DNA of 42,556 bases from Mycobacteriales bacterium (GCA_036497565.1 DASXJE010000146.1:1-42556); one strand, 5' to 3'. Positions 15,929 to 24,580 are shown, numbered from the stretch's first letter. Made by a program: numbers and translations. Notes: generated by a model not told the origin, from the letters alone.

Positions 15929-16932
15929 GTCGCGGCCCGGAATTCGCGTCGGCGGGCCACGACCAGCCGGGCGCCGATGTTGACGACGAGTGTGATGGCG
16001 AAGAGCACCAGCCCGGAGGCGATGAGCGCACCTCGCCCGATGTCACCGGCGTCGCCGTAGACGTTGGCGATGTTGGCCGCGATGGAGTTTCCCTTGGGTT
16101 CGAGAATGTGCAGTGTCGCGATGTAGTTGGCCGGCAGGATCAGTGCGACCGCGATCGTCTCACCGAGTGCCCGGCCGAAACCGAGGACCGTCGCGCTGAT
16201 GACCCCGGGCCGACCGTAGGGGAGCACGACCATGCGCATCGTCTCCCACCTCGTCGCACCCAAGGCGTAGGCCGCCTCGATGTGCTCGCGGGGAGCGAGC
16301 AGGAACACCTCGCGGCTGATTGCCGCGACGATCGGCAGGATCATGACTGCCAGGACGACACCGCCGACAAGCAGTGATTTTCCGTAAGTGCCGTCCGAGG
16401 CGAAGATCGGGATGAATCCGAGGTAGGTGTGCAGCCATTTCGAGAGCGGGACCATGGCGGGCACCAGGTACACCAGCGCCCACAGGCCGTAGACGACGCT
16501 CGGCACCGCGGCGAGCAGGTCGACGATGTAGCCCAGCCCCTGCGCGAGCCGGCGTGGTGCGTAGTGGCTGATGAACAACGCCACCCCGACGGCGATAGGT
16601 ACGCCGATGATGAGCGCGAGCACCGAGCTCACCAGAGTGCCGGCGGCGAGGGCCGCGATACCGAACACCGAGGGCGATGCGTCCGGGCTCCACGCGCTCG
16701 AGGTGAAGAAGTTGACCGTGTCCTTTTGGATCGCCGGCACGGCCTTGGCGATGAGAAAGACTGCGATCGCCGCAATCAGGACCAGAACGGAGACTCCCGC
16801 CGTCCTGGTGAGTCCTCGGAACGCCGCGTCGCCCCGGGAGGCGTTGTGGTCGGTGAGCTGGCGTCCGTCCGCGGAGAGCTGGCGACGGGGTGACCCGTCG
16901 CCAGCGCCTCCGGAGACCACGTCCTCCTGCAT
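15925..16932 (-). CDS. pstC: Phosphate ABC transporter permease PstC
   Basis: 335 aa, ATG start with AGGA 5-9 nt upstream. Six main membrane segments. Family phrases: SAWSPDASPSVFGIAALAAGTLVSS (about 79-103), LAAVPSVVYGLWALVYLVP, the coupling loop EAAYALGATRWETMRMVVLPYGRPG, and GRALGETIAVALILPANY. The N-terminal 40 residues are polar and cytoplasmic. Nineteen nt separate it from pstS. Confidence 0.95.
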   Translation of the reverse strand: MQEDVVSGGAGDGSPRRQLSADGRQLTDHNASRGDAAFRGLTRTAGVSVLVLIAAIAVFLIAKAVPAIQKDTVNFFTSSAWSPDASPSVFGIAALAAGTLVSSVLALIIGVPIAVGVALFISHYAPRRLAQGLGYIVDLLAAVPSVVYGLWALVYLVPAMVPLSKWLHTYLGFIPIFASDGTYGKSLLVGGVVLAVMILPIVAAISREVFLLAPREHIEAAYALGATRWETMRMVVLPYGRPGVISATVLGFGRALGETIAVALILPANYIATLHILEPKGNSIAANIANVYGDAGDIGRGALIASGLVLFAITLVVNIGARLVVARRREFRAAT

Positions 16933-16951
16933 CCGGTTCCTTTAGCCCGGG

Positions 16952-18061
16952 TCAGCTGACCGTCTTGATGGCCGCCTGGACCTTGGACTGGATGTTGGCC
17001 GGCAGCTTCACGTAGGACTGCCCGGGGAGCACCCCTTGGCCGCTGGAGCTGGCCAGGTAGGTCAGGAAGTTCTTGATCAGCGCCTTCTTGTCCGACGGGT
17101 TGCCCTTCGAGCAGACGATCTCGTAGGTGACGAGCGCGTTCGGATAGGCGTTGGCGTCGGGGTTGGCGTAGTCGAAGGTCAGCGGCAGGTTGTTACCGCT
17201 GCCGACGGTCGCCTTGGCCAGGAAGTTCTGCGTATTCGCCGTGGTCAGCGCGACCATCTTGCCCGCGGCGTTGCCCACCTTGGCGAACGGCAGGTTGTTC
17301 TGCGTCGCGTAGGAGAGCTCCATGTAGCCGATGCCGCCCGGCGTCGACTTCACGCCCTGCGCGACTCCCGCCGTACCCTTCTCGCCCTGACCGCCAGGAG
17401 CCGGCCAGGCCTTGTTCGCGCCGTAGGTCCAGGCGCTCTTGGCGTCGTGGCTCAGGTAGTTGGTGAAGTTGTAGGAAGTTCCCGATCCGTCGGACCGGTG
17501 GAACGACTGGATGCCGGTCGACGGAAGGTTGACGCCCGGGTTGTCCTTCTTGATTGCCGAGTCGTTCCACTTGCTGATCTTCCCGGAGAAGATCTGGCCG
17601 ATCGTCGCCGCAGACAGGCTGAGGTTCTTCACACCCGGCACGTTGTAGGCGACCGCGATCGGGCCGGGCACCATCGGCAGGTTGATGGCCGGGCCGCTCT
17701 TGCAGCGGGCGTTGGCCTTGCTCTGCTCCTCCCCGGCGGCGAGCGGGAAGTCCGAGCCGGCGAAGTCGATCGTGCCGTCCTGGAAGTTCTGCACGCCCTG
17801 GCCGGACCCACCACCGCCGTAGTTGATGGTCGCGTCGGAGCAGGCGTTCTGGTAGTTCTTGATCCACTCCGACATGGCGTTGGTCTGGGCCGTCGAGCCG
17901 GCGAGTTGCAACTGCCCGCTCGCACAGGCGATGTCGGACGTCTTCGCGGCCTTGGTGCTGCCGGCCGACGCCGAGGAGCTGTTGTTGTCCGAGCCACAGG
18001 CGGCGAGCGCGAGTGCGCCTGCGGCGAGCAGGCAGGCGCTGGTGGCGAAGCGGTGCTTCAC
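16952..18061 (-). CDS. pstS: Phosphate-binding lipoprotein PstS
   Basis: 369 aa from GTG 18061; GGAGGA (18070-18075) is 8 nt upstream, while the GTG at 18079 lies upstream of that SD. Signal peptide FATSACLLAAGALALAAC ends in a lipobox Cys. Phosphate-site phrases: LAGSTAQTNAMSEW, INYGGGGSGQGVQNF, DFAGSDFPL, FHRSDGSGTSYNFTNYL, GIGYMELSYA. It is anchored at the outer face and delivers phosphate to PstCA. A PHO-box-like site lies about 90 nt upstream. Confidence 0.96.
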   Translation of the reverse strand: MKHRFATSACLLAAGALALAACGSDNNSSSASAGSTKAAKTSDIACASGQLQLAGSTAQTNAMSEWIKNYQNACSDATINYGGGGSGQGVQNFQDGTIDFAGSDFPLAAGEEQSKANARCKSGPAINLPMVPGPIAVAYNVPGVKNLSLSAATIGQIFSGKISKWNDSAIKKDNPGVNLPSTGIQSFHRSDGSGTSYNFTNYLSHDAKSAWTYGANKAWPAPGGQGEKGTAGVAQGVKSTPGGIGYMELSYATQNNLPFAKVGNAAGKMVALTTANTQNFLAKATVGSGNNLPLTFDYANPDANAYPNALVTYEIVCSKGNPSDKKALIKNFLTYLASSSGQGVLPGQSYVKLPANIQSKVQAAIKTVS

Positions 18062-18152
18062 GAGACGGGTCCTCCGCACGAGACGAGATGCACCGGCCCG
18101 TTTGCCGGCGATAGTTCGGACGGTAGGTAAGGCAGGTAGCGGCTCGGCCCTG

Positions 18153-18174
18153 GCGCGGTTAACGGACCATGAAC
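18153..18174 (-). promoter_or_regulatory. PHO-box-like direct repeat upstream of pstS
   Basis: On the minus strand GTTCATGGTCC is followed directly by GTTAACCGCGC. Two 11-nt units starting GTT(C/A)A(C/T) resemble the PhoP-binding direct repeats (GTTCACC-type) of actinobacteria. A further single GTTCACC lies at 18223-18229 (minus). Together they suggest phosphate-starvation control by a PhoP-type regulator, encoded elsewhere. Confidence 0.5.
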
Positions 18175-18241
18175 AGGTCTTGACCTCGAGATCGCCGTAG
18201 CCGATCGGCCGAGTGTCCGGATGGTGAACGCCCGGGCAGAT

Positions 18242-19177
18242 TCACCCGACCGGTCCAGGTTTGGGCCTGTCTCCGCGTCGGAACTGCACGTCGACGTCCC
18301 AGCGGGTGAACCCGAGCCGCTCGTAGACCCGCATCGCCGCGGAGTTGGACTCGTCGACGTAGAGCATGACCTGGGTGAGCCCTTTCGCCTGCAGGTAGCG
18401 CAGACCGGCGAGGGTGAGCGTCGGGCCGAGTCCCCTGCCCTGCGCCGCCGGGTCGATCCCGAGGACGTAGACCTCGCCGATCGGCTCCTCGTGCTGCCCG
18501 CCCCCGTGCACCTTGGTCCAGTGGAAGCCGAGGAGCGCGCCGTCGGATTCGCTCTCGGCCAGCAGGAATCCCGCCGGGTCGAACCACGGTTCCTGCTCCC
18601 GCTCGTACACGTCGTCGAGGGTCCAGCGGCCCTGGTCGGGGTGATCGGCGAACGCGCGGTTGTTGACCTCGAGCCAGGCCTGCTCGTCCTGGCCCGGGAC
18701 GAACGCGCGGAGGCGGACGCCGGCCGGCAGCCGCACCTCGTCGATCGGGGTGTCCAGCGATCTGCGCATCCGCCACAGGACCCGTTCCTCGACGTAGCCG
18801 TGGCTGCGTGCGAGGGCCCCGGCACCGGCCAGCCGGCCGTGGGCCCACAGCCCGAGCCGGCCGTCCGGGCCGGCCCGCTCCAGCGCCTCGAGCAGGGCCG
18901 CGCCGATCCCCGCCCGGCGGTGGTCGGGATGGACGGCGAGCTCGGCGCTCGACCCGGCGATCGGGTCGGTGTCGAGGTGCGCGTAACCAACCAGGATGCC
19001 GCGCTCGCGGGCGAGCAGGTTGCGGGCCGCCGGGTCACCACCGTGCCGCAGGTGCAGCAGAACCTGCTCCGACAACGGGTTCACTCCGTCGGCGGCATCG
19101 GCCGCGGCGACCAGGCTCAACACCTCGGCGATCTCGTCCGCAGAGAGCCGCCCCGGGGATGCGACGTCGACGGTCAC
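18242..19177 (-). CDS. mshD: Mycothiol synthase MshD
   Basis: 311 aa with two GNAT acetyltransferase domains, the MshD layout; the family is about 300-315 aa. The N-domain has [21 protein letters not shown] (about 78-98); the catalytic C-domain has [27 protein letters not shown] (about 237-263) and [27 protein letters not shown]. It acetylates Cys-GlcN-Ins with acetyl-CoA, the last step of mycothiol synthesis. GTG start overlaps the glnR stop by 4 nt (GTGA), so the two are translationally coupled, an order I recall from mycobacteria. The first mycothiol step, mshA, is at the end of the window. Confidence 0.95.
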   Translation of the reverse strand: MTVDVASPGRLSADEIAEVLSLVAAADAADGVNPLSEQVLLHLRHGGDPAARNLLARERGILVGYAHLDTDPIAGSSAELAVHPDHRRAGIGAALLEALERAGPDGRLGLWAHGRLAGAGALARSHGYVEERVLWRMRRSLDTPIDEVRLPAGVRLRAFVPGQDEQAWLEVNNRAFADHPDQGRWTLDDVYEREQEPWFDPAGFLLAESESDGALLGFHWTKVHGGGQHEEPIGEVYVLGIDPAAQGRGLGPTLTLAGLRYLQAKGLTQVMLYVDESNSAAMRVYERLGFTRWDVDVQFRRGDRPKPGPVG

Positions 19178-19884
19178 TGCTGGACCGTGGCGTCCGCCTC
19201 CGTGCTCGTGCCGCCTGCCGTCGGGCGGACGAACTTGTAACCGACGTTGCGGACGGTGCCGATCAGCGCCTCGTGCTCGGCGCCGAGCTTGGCCCGCAGC
19301 CGGCGTACGTGTACGTCGACCGTCCGGGTCCCGCCGTAGTAGTCGTAGCCCCAGACCTCCTGCAGGAGTTGCGCGCGGGAGAAGACCCGGCCGGCGTGCT
19401 GGGCCAGGAACTTCAGCAGCTCGAACTCCTTGTAGGTCAGGTCGATCGGCCGCCCGCGCAGCCGTGCGGTGTAGGTGTCCTCGTCGACGGCGAGGTCACC
19501 GACCCGGGTCAGCGCGCTCGTCGCGCTCTCGCTGCCGCTACGCCGACCGACGGCGAGCCGCAGCCGCGCCTCCACCTCGGCCGGGCCGGCGGTGTCGAGG
19601 ACCACGTCGTCGACCCCCCAGTCGGCGGCCAGGGCGGCCAGCCCGCCCTCGGTGAGTACGGCGACCACCGGGCAGGCCACGCCCGTGGTACTGAGCAGAC
19701 GGAGCAGGCTGCGCGCGGCCGACAGGTCCCGGCGGGCGTCGACGAGTACGGCGTCAACCGCCGGCGCGTCGAGCATGACGCTGATCTCGGGCCGGACGAC
19801 CGCCACCCGGTGGGGCAGCAACCCCAGCGCAGGCAGGACCTCGGCGGTGGGCTGGCGTGCCGTGGTCATCAGCAACAGGTCCAC
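19174..19884 (-). CDS. glnR: GlnR-type atypical OmpR-family response regulator
   Basis: 236 aa from GTG 19884; GGGAG (19892-19896) is 7 nt upstream, whereas upstream in-frame starts would extend across the divergent gene. The start [20 protein letters not shown], the phrase [20 protein letters not shown] and [20 protein letters not shown] match actinobacterial GlnR. The receiver lacks the usual paired acidic residues near its N-terminus but keeps an Asp at position 49, as in GlnR, which works without phosphorylation. The winged-helix domain (about 140-225) reads [20 protein letters not shown] and [15 protein letters not shown]. GlnR controls nitrogen assimilation genes globally. Confidence 0.9.
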   Translation of the reverse strand: MDLLLMTTARQPTAEVLPALGLLPHRVAVVRPEISVMLDAPAVDAVLVDARRDLSAARSLLRLLSTTGVACPVVAVLTEGGLAALAADWGVDDVVLDTAGPAEVEARLRLAVGRRSGSESATSALTRVGDLAVDEDTYTARLRGRPIDLTYKEFELLKFLAQHAGRVFSRAQLLQEVWGYDYYGGTRTVDVHVRRLRAKLGAEHEALIGTVRNVGYKFVRPTAGGTSTEADATVQQ

Positions 19885-19903
19885 GGGGCAACTCCCTTTG
19901 CGG

Positions 19904-19957
19904 GGGTCCGGAAACGACGACAGGACCCGGCGTCGCCGACCGACGTTGCCCGGACCC
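19904..19957. promoter_or_regulatory. Stem-forming segment in the glnR/hydrolase divergent region
   Basis: GGGTCCGG (19904-19911) and CCGGACCC (19950-19957) are perfect complements 38 nt apart. They lie in the 96-nt gap between the divergent glnR and hydrolase genes, just upstream of the glnR SD, and would form the base of a leader stem in glnR mRNA. Confidence 0.3.
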
Positions 19958-19980
19958 TGTAGTGGGGAAGGATAACCCAC

Positions 19981-20793
19981 GTGAGCACCCCCGATCCGGG
20001 CGACTACGGCGAGCCCCTCCAGGCCGAGACCGAAGACGGCCTGGCACTGTCCGGCGTCCATCTGCCCGGGCCGGACCGCTCGCTCGCCGTGGTCGTGGGC
20101 CACGGCTTCACCGGCTCGGTGTCCCGGCACAGCGTCCGCCGGATCCTGGAGGCGGCAGCGACGTTCGCCGGGGTGATCGCCTGCGACTTCCGCGGCCACG
20201 GCGACTCACCCGGCCGGTCGACCCTCGGCGACGCCGAGGTGCTGGATCTGGAGGCGGCGGTCCAGGCCGCGCGCGAGCGCGGTTACGAGCGGATCGCCAC
20301 GCTCGGCTTCTCGATGGGGGGCTCGGTCGCGCTGCGGCACGCCGCGCTCCGCGGCGGGGTCGATGCAGTCGTGAGCGTCAGCGCGCTGTCCCGGTGGTTC
20401 GTGCGCGACACGCTGCCGATGCGGCGGGTGCACTGGCTCTGCGAGACCGCGCTCGGCCGGGCCACCGCCCGATGCCTGATGCGCACCCGGCTGGTCAACC
20501 ACTGGGACGTCGTCCCCGAGTCGCCGGTGGAGGTCGTGGGACGGATCCCGCCGACTCCGCTGCTGATCGTGCACGGCGACCGTGACTTCTACTTCCCGGT
20601 CGAACACCCCCGGGCCCTGGCCGCGGCTGCAGGCCCGGACGCCGACCTGTGGATCATTGCCGGGATGGGACACGCGGAACTCGGGACGACGCCGGCGCTG
20701 ATGAGCGACATCGGGCGGTGGATCCGTGCTCGGACGGCGGGCGTCGACGAGGTCGCACCCGTGGCTGACCGGTCCGACCCGGTCGGCCCGTGA
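19981..20793 (+). CDS. Alpha/beta-fold hydrolase
   Basis: 270 aa, GTG start with GGGGAAGG about 10-15 nt upstream. [10 protein letters not shown] (about 37-46) is the oxyanion region, the nucleophile is Ser in GFSMGG (about 105-110), the acid is Asp in HGDRDFYFP (about 199-207), the base is His in [17 protein letters not shown] is typical of serine esterases/lysophospholipase-like members. It starts a plus-strand run with a membrane protein and lmeA; the stop overlaps the next start (GTGA). Substrate unknown; a lipid substrate fits the neighbours but is inference. Confidence 0.85.
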   Translation: MSTPDPGDYGEPLQAETEDGLALSGVHLPGPDRSLAVVVGHGFTGSVSRHSVRRILEAAATFAGVIACDFRGHGDSPGRSTLGDAEVLDLEAAVQAARERGYERIATLGFSMGGSVALRHAALRGGVDAVVSVSALSRWFVRDTLPMRRVHWLCETALGRATARCLMRTRLVNHWDVVPESPVEVVGRIPPTPLLIVHGDRDFYFPVEHPRALAAAAGPDADLWIIAGMGHAELGTTPALMSDIGRWIRARTAGVDEVAPVADRSDPVGP

Positions 20794-21629
20794 CGCAGAC
20801 CGATCCGGCGATCGCGCCGCCGCGGATCCACCGTGCCCACCTCGAGGCGGCGGGTCTCGCGGCGGTGGTCACCGCGGCGCTCGCCGGGATACCGGCGGCG
20901 GCCGGGTGGTCCGGTCTGGTGGTCGCCCTCGCCGCGGTGCAGGCGCTGATGGTGCTCGCCTGGATGACCGGGCTGGCGCTGCCTGGCCGGATCGGCACCC
21001 TGGTGCTCGGGCTGGCCGCGGCGGCCGGCGCCGACATCGCGGCGGCGGTCTACGCCCCACCGAGCCTGGCCGCGCTGCTGTCCGTGCTCGCGCTGGCGTT
21101 CCTGGCCATGCTCGTGCACCAGTTGTGCCGCGGCGTGGTCCGGGTCCGGGCCACGGCGTCGATCGCCGGCGTCGCCACCCTCGTGACGCTCACCGTCGGC
21201 TCGGCGTCGCTGCTGGTGCTGCACCGCATACCCGCGGGAGCAGATCTCGCGTCGGCGGCCGTGCTCGCCGTCGGGTCTGCGGTGTGCGTCGGGCATCTGG
21301 TCGACGTGGTGCTGCCCCTACCCCGCTTCTCCGACCAGGTGCCTCGCGGTGCGCTCGCGACCCTCGTGGGCGCCGCCGTCGCGGCCGTGGCCGCCGCCTG
21401 GCGGCTCGACGGCGTCGGCCAGGTGACCCGGGCCGGTGCGGTGTTCGTCGGGATCGTGCTCGGCCTGGTCGCGGGTCTGGTCGCCGTCGGCGTCAGCTAC
21501 ATCGAGAAGTCCGCGACGCCCCGCCCCGCCCCGCTGTGGTGGCTCGCCCTGCCCTACCTGAAGATCGCGCTGCCGTTGGCGGCCACCGCCCCGGTGGCCT
21601 ACGTGGTCGGCCGGATCGTGGTGGGCTGA
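20790..21629 (+). CDS. Polytopic membrane protein, actinobacterial, function unknown
   Basis: 279 aa, GTG start overlapping the upstream TGA by 4 nt. Eight or so hydrophobic segments, very rich in Ala/Val/Leu, spread over the whole length, with short basic loops (HQLCRGVVRVRATAS, EKSATPRPAP). I recognise no catalytic motif. The position between a hydrolase and lmeA, two nt ahead of the latter, argues for a role in envelope lipid biology. It has the look of a transporter or integral enzyme subunit; nothing more can be said. Confidence 0.8.
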   Translation: MTQTDPAIAPPRIHRAHLEAAGLAAVVTAALAGIPAAAGWSGLVVALAAVQALMVLAWMTGLALPGRIGTLVLGLAAAAGADIAAAVYAPPSLAALLSVLALAFLAMLVHQLCRGVVRVRATASIAGVATLVTLTVGSASLLVLHRIPAGADLASAAVLAVGSAVCVGHLVDVVLPLPRFSDQVPRGALATLVGAAVAAVAAAWRLDGVGQVTRAGAVFVGIVLGLVAGLVAVGVSYIEKSATPRPAPLWWLALPYLKIALPLAATAPVAYVVGRIVVG

Positions 21630-21631
21630 CC

Positions 21632-22345
21632 GTGCGTAAGCTGCTCATCGCGCTGGTGGTGCTCGTCCTCCTCCTCGTTCTCGCCGACCGGGCGGCGGCC
21701 TTCGCCGCGGAATCGATCGCCGCAGGCGACCTCCGCAACCAGTTGAATCTCACCCAGAAGCCGGACGTCACGGTGCACGGCTGGCCGTTCCTCACCCAGC
21801 TCGCCGACGGCCGGTACGACGACATCGAGGTCAGTGCGCACGATGTCGACGTCTCCCAGCTCGCCGGGCTGTCGGTCGACGTACACCTGATCGGCGCGCA
21901 CATCCCGGCCGGCGATGTCATCCATCGCCGGGTGAGCAACGTCCCGGTCGACCGGGTGCAGGGACAGGTCACCGTGCCCTACGCCGACATCGCCTCGGCC
22001 AGCAAGGTGCCCGGCCTGCAGCTGCACAAGTCCGGTGACGGCGTGGCCATCACCGCACCACTGACCGTGTTCGGCCAGCGCCTATCCATCACCGCGACCG
22101 CCACGGTCGCGGTGTCCGGCGACGCGCTGCGGATCGGCGCGCAGGCCCCGAAGACCGGGCAGGGCAGCCTGGCCGGGGCGGCCCTGTCGCAGGTGCTCGG
22201 CGCGTTGAGCTTCGAGGTGCCGCTCGGGCGGTTGCCGTTCGGGGTGCAGGTCACCGACGTGCATCCGGCCGCGGGCGGGATCGTCGCTGCCGGCCGGGTC
22301 GACCACGTCGTGTTGCGGCGCGACGCTCTGCTCACGGCGCCATAA
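21632..22345 (+). CDS. lmeA: LmeA-like DUF2993 secreted/anchored lipid-binding protein
   Basis: 237 aa, GTG start 2 nt after the upstream stop. One N-terminal membrane segment LLIALVVLVLLLVLADRAAA, then a DUF2993 domain: DVTVHGWPFLTQLADGRYDDIEVSA (about 48-72), VDVHLIGAHIP, VTVPYADIASAS, and a C-terminal LPFGVQVTDVHPAAGGIVAAG. In mycobacteria LmeA (Rv0817c/MSMEG_5785) is a periplasmic phosphatidylinositol-mannoside binding protein needed for lipomannan elongation. Here the neighbours (thioredoxin downstream, glnR/mshD upstream) match that locus. Whether this organism makes lipomannan cannot be seen from the window. Confidence 0.82.
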   Translation: MRKLLIALVVLVLLLVLADRAAAFAAESIAAGDLRNQLNLTQKPDVTVHGWPFLTQLADGRYDDIEVSAHDVDVSQLAGLSVDVHLIGAHIPAGDVIHRRVSNVPVDRVQGQVTVPYADIASASKVPGLQLHKSGDGVAITAPLTVFGQRLSITATATVAVSGDALRIGAQAPKTGQGSLAGAALSQVLGALSFEVPLGRLPFGVQVTDVHPAAGGIVAAGRVDHVVLRRDALLTAP

Positions 22346-22378
22346 CGCTCCGCCGCGCGCTCGTGGCACCCTGGAGCG

Positions 22379-22810
22379 GTGACCGGTGTCGTCGTTCTCG
22401 CCGTCGTCCTCGTCGGGGCGACCGCCATGGGCCTGCTCTGGCGGAGCCGCGACGGCCGGGTGCGTCCCGCGCCGGAAGCCACCGAGTTGCTCGCCGACGC
22501 CACCCTCGCCGGGCTGGGCGTGGATCCCGCGGCGGCCGACACGACCCTGGTGCAGTTCTCCTCGGCGTTCTGCGCGCCGTGCCGGGCCACCCGCGCGATT
22601 CTCGCCCGCGTGGCCGCCGACACCCCCGGCGTGGCCCACGTCGAGGTCGACGCGGAATCCCATCTGGACGAGGTGCGGGCCCTCGACATCCGGCGTACGC
22701 CGACCGTCCTGATCGTCGACCGGAGCGGTCGGGTGGTCACCCGGGCGGTTGGCCAGCCCCGCCTGGCCGACGTCCGCGCGGCGGTCGCCCGGGATCGGGC
22801 CGCGGACTGA
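22379..22810 (+). CDS. Thioredoxin-fold protein, membrane-anchored (ThiX-like)
   Basis: 143 aa, GTG start. One N-terminal membrane segment (about 3-20) followed by a thioredoxin fold with active site FCAPC (Cys65, Cys68), cis-Pro in RRTPTVLIVDRSG (about 103-115). The Cys pair should face the cell exterior if the N-terminal segment is a signal anchor. It corresponds in place to thiX (Rv0816c) in M. tuberculosis and precedes the cysteine-leader and sulfurtransferase block, suggesting a thiol-handling function. Confidence 0.88.
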   Translation: MTGVVVLAVVLVGATAMGLLWRSRDGRVRPAPEATELLADATLAGLGVDPAAADTTLVQFSSAFCAPCRATRAILARVAADTPGVAHVEVDAESHLDEVRALDIRRTPTVLIVDRSGRVVTRAVGQPRLADVRAAVARDRAAD

Positions 22811-22830
22811 TGCGCGGCGGCGCCGGCTGT

Positions 22831-22836
22831 TAGGGT
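22831..22836 (+). promoter_or_regulatory. -10 box of the leaderless cysteine leader peptide
   Basis: TAGGGT ends 7 nt before ATG 22844. The spacing puts the transcription start on or beside the AUG. Confidence 0.6.
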
Positions 22837-22843
22837 GGCCGGC

Positions 22844-22918
22844 ATGAGCATGCTGCTCACCTCTCGCCGCGCGGTGGATCTGTGCCGCGTGGGCAGCTGC
22901 CTGTGTCGACTCTCCTGA
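22844..22918 (+). CDS. Cysteine-rich leader peptide (sulfur attenuator)
   Basis: 24 aa: MSMLLTSRRAVD then LCRVGSCLCRLS, with Cys at 14, 19 and 21. It matches the polycysteine leaderless short ORFs described upstream of this same operon in mycobacteria (Ms5788A type), where ribosome stalling at Cys codons under cysteine shortage changes expression of the downstream sulfur genes. It lies 79 nt upstream of the DUF4395 gene. The spacer 22919-22997 holds the regulated region; AGGAG at 22987-22991 is the downstream SD. Confidence 0.85.
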   Translation: MSMLLTSRRAVDLCRVGSCLCRLS

Positions 22919-22997
22919 CTCGGCGGCCGTTCGTCGTAGGAGACTGATCGATCCGGCCGCCTGATGCCCGCCCGTACGCGACCGTCAGGAGCCCTCC

Positions 22998-23423
22998 GTG
23001 CACGTCGATTCACGTGGTCTGCGGTTTTCCGCCTGGATCACGACCGTGGTGCTGGCGGTCGTCCTGGTGACCGGCAGCGGCTGGCTGCTACTGGCCCAGA
23101 CGCTGGTCTTCGCGGTGGGGGCGTTCGCCGGGCTGCGGTATGCGCCGTACGGCGTCCTCTACCGGCGGGCCGTGGCCCCGCACCTCCACTCACCGGCACA
23201 ACGCGAGCCGGAGCCGCCGCCGAGGTTCGCGCAGGGTGTTGGCTTCGTGTTCGCCGCCGTTGGGACCGCCGGCTTCCTCGTCGGGATCCCGGCGCTCGGC
23301 CTGGCCGCCGCCGGCATCGCACTCGCGGCGGCGTTCCTCAACGCCGCCTTCGGCCTGTGCCTCGGATGTCAGACGTATCTGATCATCGTCCGTACCACCA
23401 ATCACAAGGGAGCTACCGCATGA
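22998..23423 (+). CDS. DUF4395 membrane protein
   Basis: 141 aa, GTG start 6 nt after AGGAG. Hydrophobic segments at about 12-29, 32-45, 79-97 and 98-116. A CLGC motif (LCLGCQTYL, about 119-127) near the C-terminus is typical of DUF4395 proteins, which go with rhodaneses in sulfur operons and might hand over sulfur or thiols across the membrane. Stop overlaps the sulfurtransferase start (ATGA). Confidence 0.88.
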   Translation: MHVDSRGLRFSAWITTVVLAVVLVTGSGWLLLAQTLVFAVGAFAGLRYAPYGVLYRRAVAPHLHSPAQREPEPPPRFAQGVGFVFAAVGTAGFLVGIPALGLAAAGIALAAAFLNAAFGLCLGCQTYLIIVRTTNHKGATA

Positions 23424-24253
23424 GCAGATCCGACGTGCTCGTCTCCGCCGACTGGGCGGAGAAGAATCTCGACACCCCCGGCGTCGTCTTCGTCGAGGTC
23501 GACGAAGACGTATCCGCCTACGACGGCGGGCACATCCCCGGCGCCGTCAAGCTGGACTGGAAGAAGGACCTGCAGGACGGCGTCCGCCGCGACTTCGTCG
23601 ACCAGGAGCAGTTCGAGAAGCTGCTGTCGGCGCGCGGCATCGGCAACGACGACACCGTCGTGCTCTACGGCGGCAACAACAACTGGTTCGCGGCCTACGC
23701 CTACTGGTACTTCAAGGTCTACGGCCACCAGGACGTCAAGCTGCTCGACGGCGGTCGCAAGAAGTGGGAGCTCGAGTCGCGCACCCTGACCAGCGACCCG
23801 ACCAAGCGTCCCGCGACGACCTACAAGGCCAAGGCGCAGGACAGCTCGATCCGGGCGTTCCGCGACGAGGTGGTCAAGGCGATCAACGCCAAGAACCTGG
23901 TCGACGTACGGTCGCCCGACGAGTTCTCCGGCAAGCTGCTCGCGCCGGCGCATCTTCCGCAGGAGCAGAGCCAGGTCGGCGGCCACATCCCGTCGGCGAT
24001 CAACGTGCCGTGGAGCAAGGCGGCCAACGACGACGGCACCTTCAAGTCCGACGACGAGCTGCGCAAGCTCTACGGCGACGCGGGTCTCGACGACGGCCGC
24101 GAGACGATCGCCTACTGCCGGATCGGTGAGCGCTCGTCGCACACCTGGTTCGTGCTGCGCGAGCTGCTCGGTCACTCGAAGGTGAAGAACTACGACGGAT
24201 CCTGGACCGAATACGGCTCGCTGGTGGGCGTTCCGGTCCAGAAGGGAGCCTGA
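23420..24253 (+). CDS. Thiosulfate/3-mercaptopyruvate sulfurtransferase (tandem rhodanese, CysA/SseA type)
   Basis: 277 aa, the same length as mycobacterial CysA2 (Rv0815c). Two rhodanese domains: the inactive N-domain has GHIPGAVKLDW (about 37-47), the catalytic C-domain has LVDVRSPDEFSG, GGHIPSAINVPWS and the active-site loop YCRIGERSS with Cys233. The loop CRIGERS is that of thiosulfate sulfurtransferases; it transfers sulfane sulfur from thiosulfate to acceptors such as cyanide or thiols. Translationally coupled to DUF4395, followed 2 nt later by DUF1416. Confidence 0.93.
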   Translation: MSRSDVLVSADWAEKNLDTPGVVFVEVDEDVSAYDGGHIPGAVKLDWKKDLQDGVRRDFVDQEQFEKLLSARGIGNDDTVVLYGGNNNWFAAYAYWYFKVYGHQDVKLLDGGRKKWELESRTLTSDPTKRPATTYKAKAQDSSIRAFRDEVVKAINAKNLVDVRSPDEFSGKLLAPAHLPQEQSQVGGHIPSAINVPWSKAANDDGTFKSDDELRKLYGDAGLDDGRETIAYCRIGERSSHTWFVLRELLGHSKVKNYDGSWTEYGSLVGVPVQKGA

Positions 24254-24255
24254 CC

Positions 24256-24546
24256 ATGTGTGGAGCACCTGACCAGGACGCGACGCTCGCCGGCGTCGCC
24301 GACACCGAAACCGTGATCCAGGGGCGGGTCGTGCGTGACGGCGCCCCGGCGGCGTCGGCGTACGTCCGGCTGCTGGACGGCTCGGGAGAGTTCACCGCCG
24401 AGGTGCCGACCGGGGCCTCGGGCGGGTTCCGGTTCTTCGCCGCGCCCGGTACCTGGACGCTGCGGGCACTGGCCCCCGGTGCCCAGGCCGAGCAGGCGGT
24501 GGCCGCAGACCGCGGTGTCACCGACGTGACACTCGAACTGGCCTGA
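24256..24546 (+). CDS. DUF1416 protein (SseC-like)
   Basis: 96 aa, ATG start 2 nt after the sulfurtransferase stop. MCGAPDQDATLAGVADTET is the typical start, with Cys2 conserved. The rest, IQGRVVRDGAPAASAYVRLLDGSGEF then GGFRFFAAPGTWTLRALAPG, is a transthyretin/CarboxypepD_reg-like beta-sandwich. It goes with the rhodanese in actinobacteria (called SseC) and is thought to work with it in sulfur transfer; the mechanism is unknown. Confidence 0.9.
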   Translation: MCGAPDQDATLAGVADTETVIQGRVVRDGAPAASAYVRLLDGSGEFTAEVPTGASGGFRFFAAPGTWTLRALAPGAQAEQAVAADRGVTDVTLELA

Positions 24547-24568
24547 CCCGGCAGCAGTGCCGCCGCGT

Positions 24569-24574
24569 TACCCT
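24569..24574 (+). promoter_or_regulatory. -10 box, leaderless start of the 31-aa peptide
   Basis: TACCCT ends exactly 6 nt before GTG 24581. No SD is seen. It would give the following two genes a promoter of their own apart from the sulfur operon. Confidence 0.55.
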
Positions 24575-24580
24575 CGACCC

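Noticed and set aside
18062-18079. PstS start at GTG 18079
   Set aside because: The SD GGAGGA lies between 18079 and 18061, so 18061 is the better start and gives a clean lipoprotein signal.
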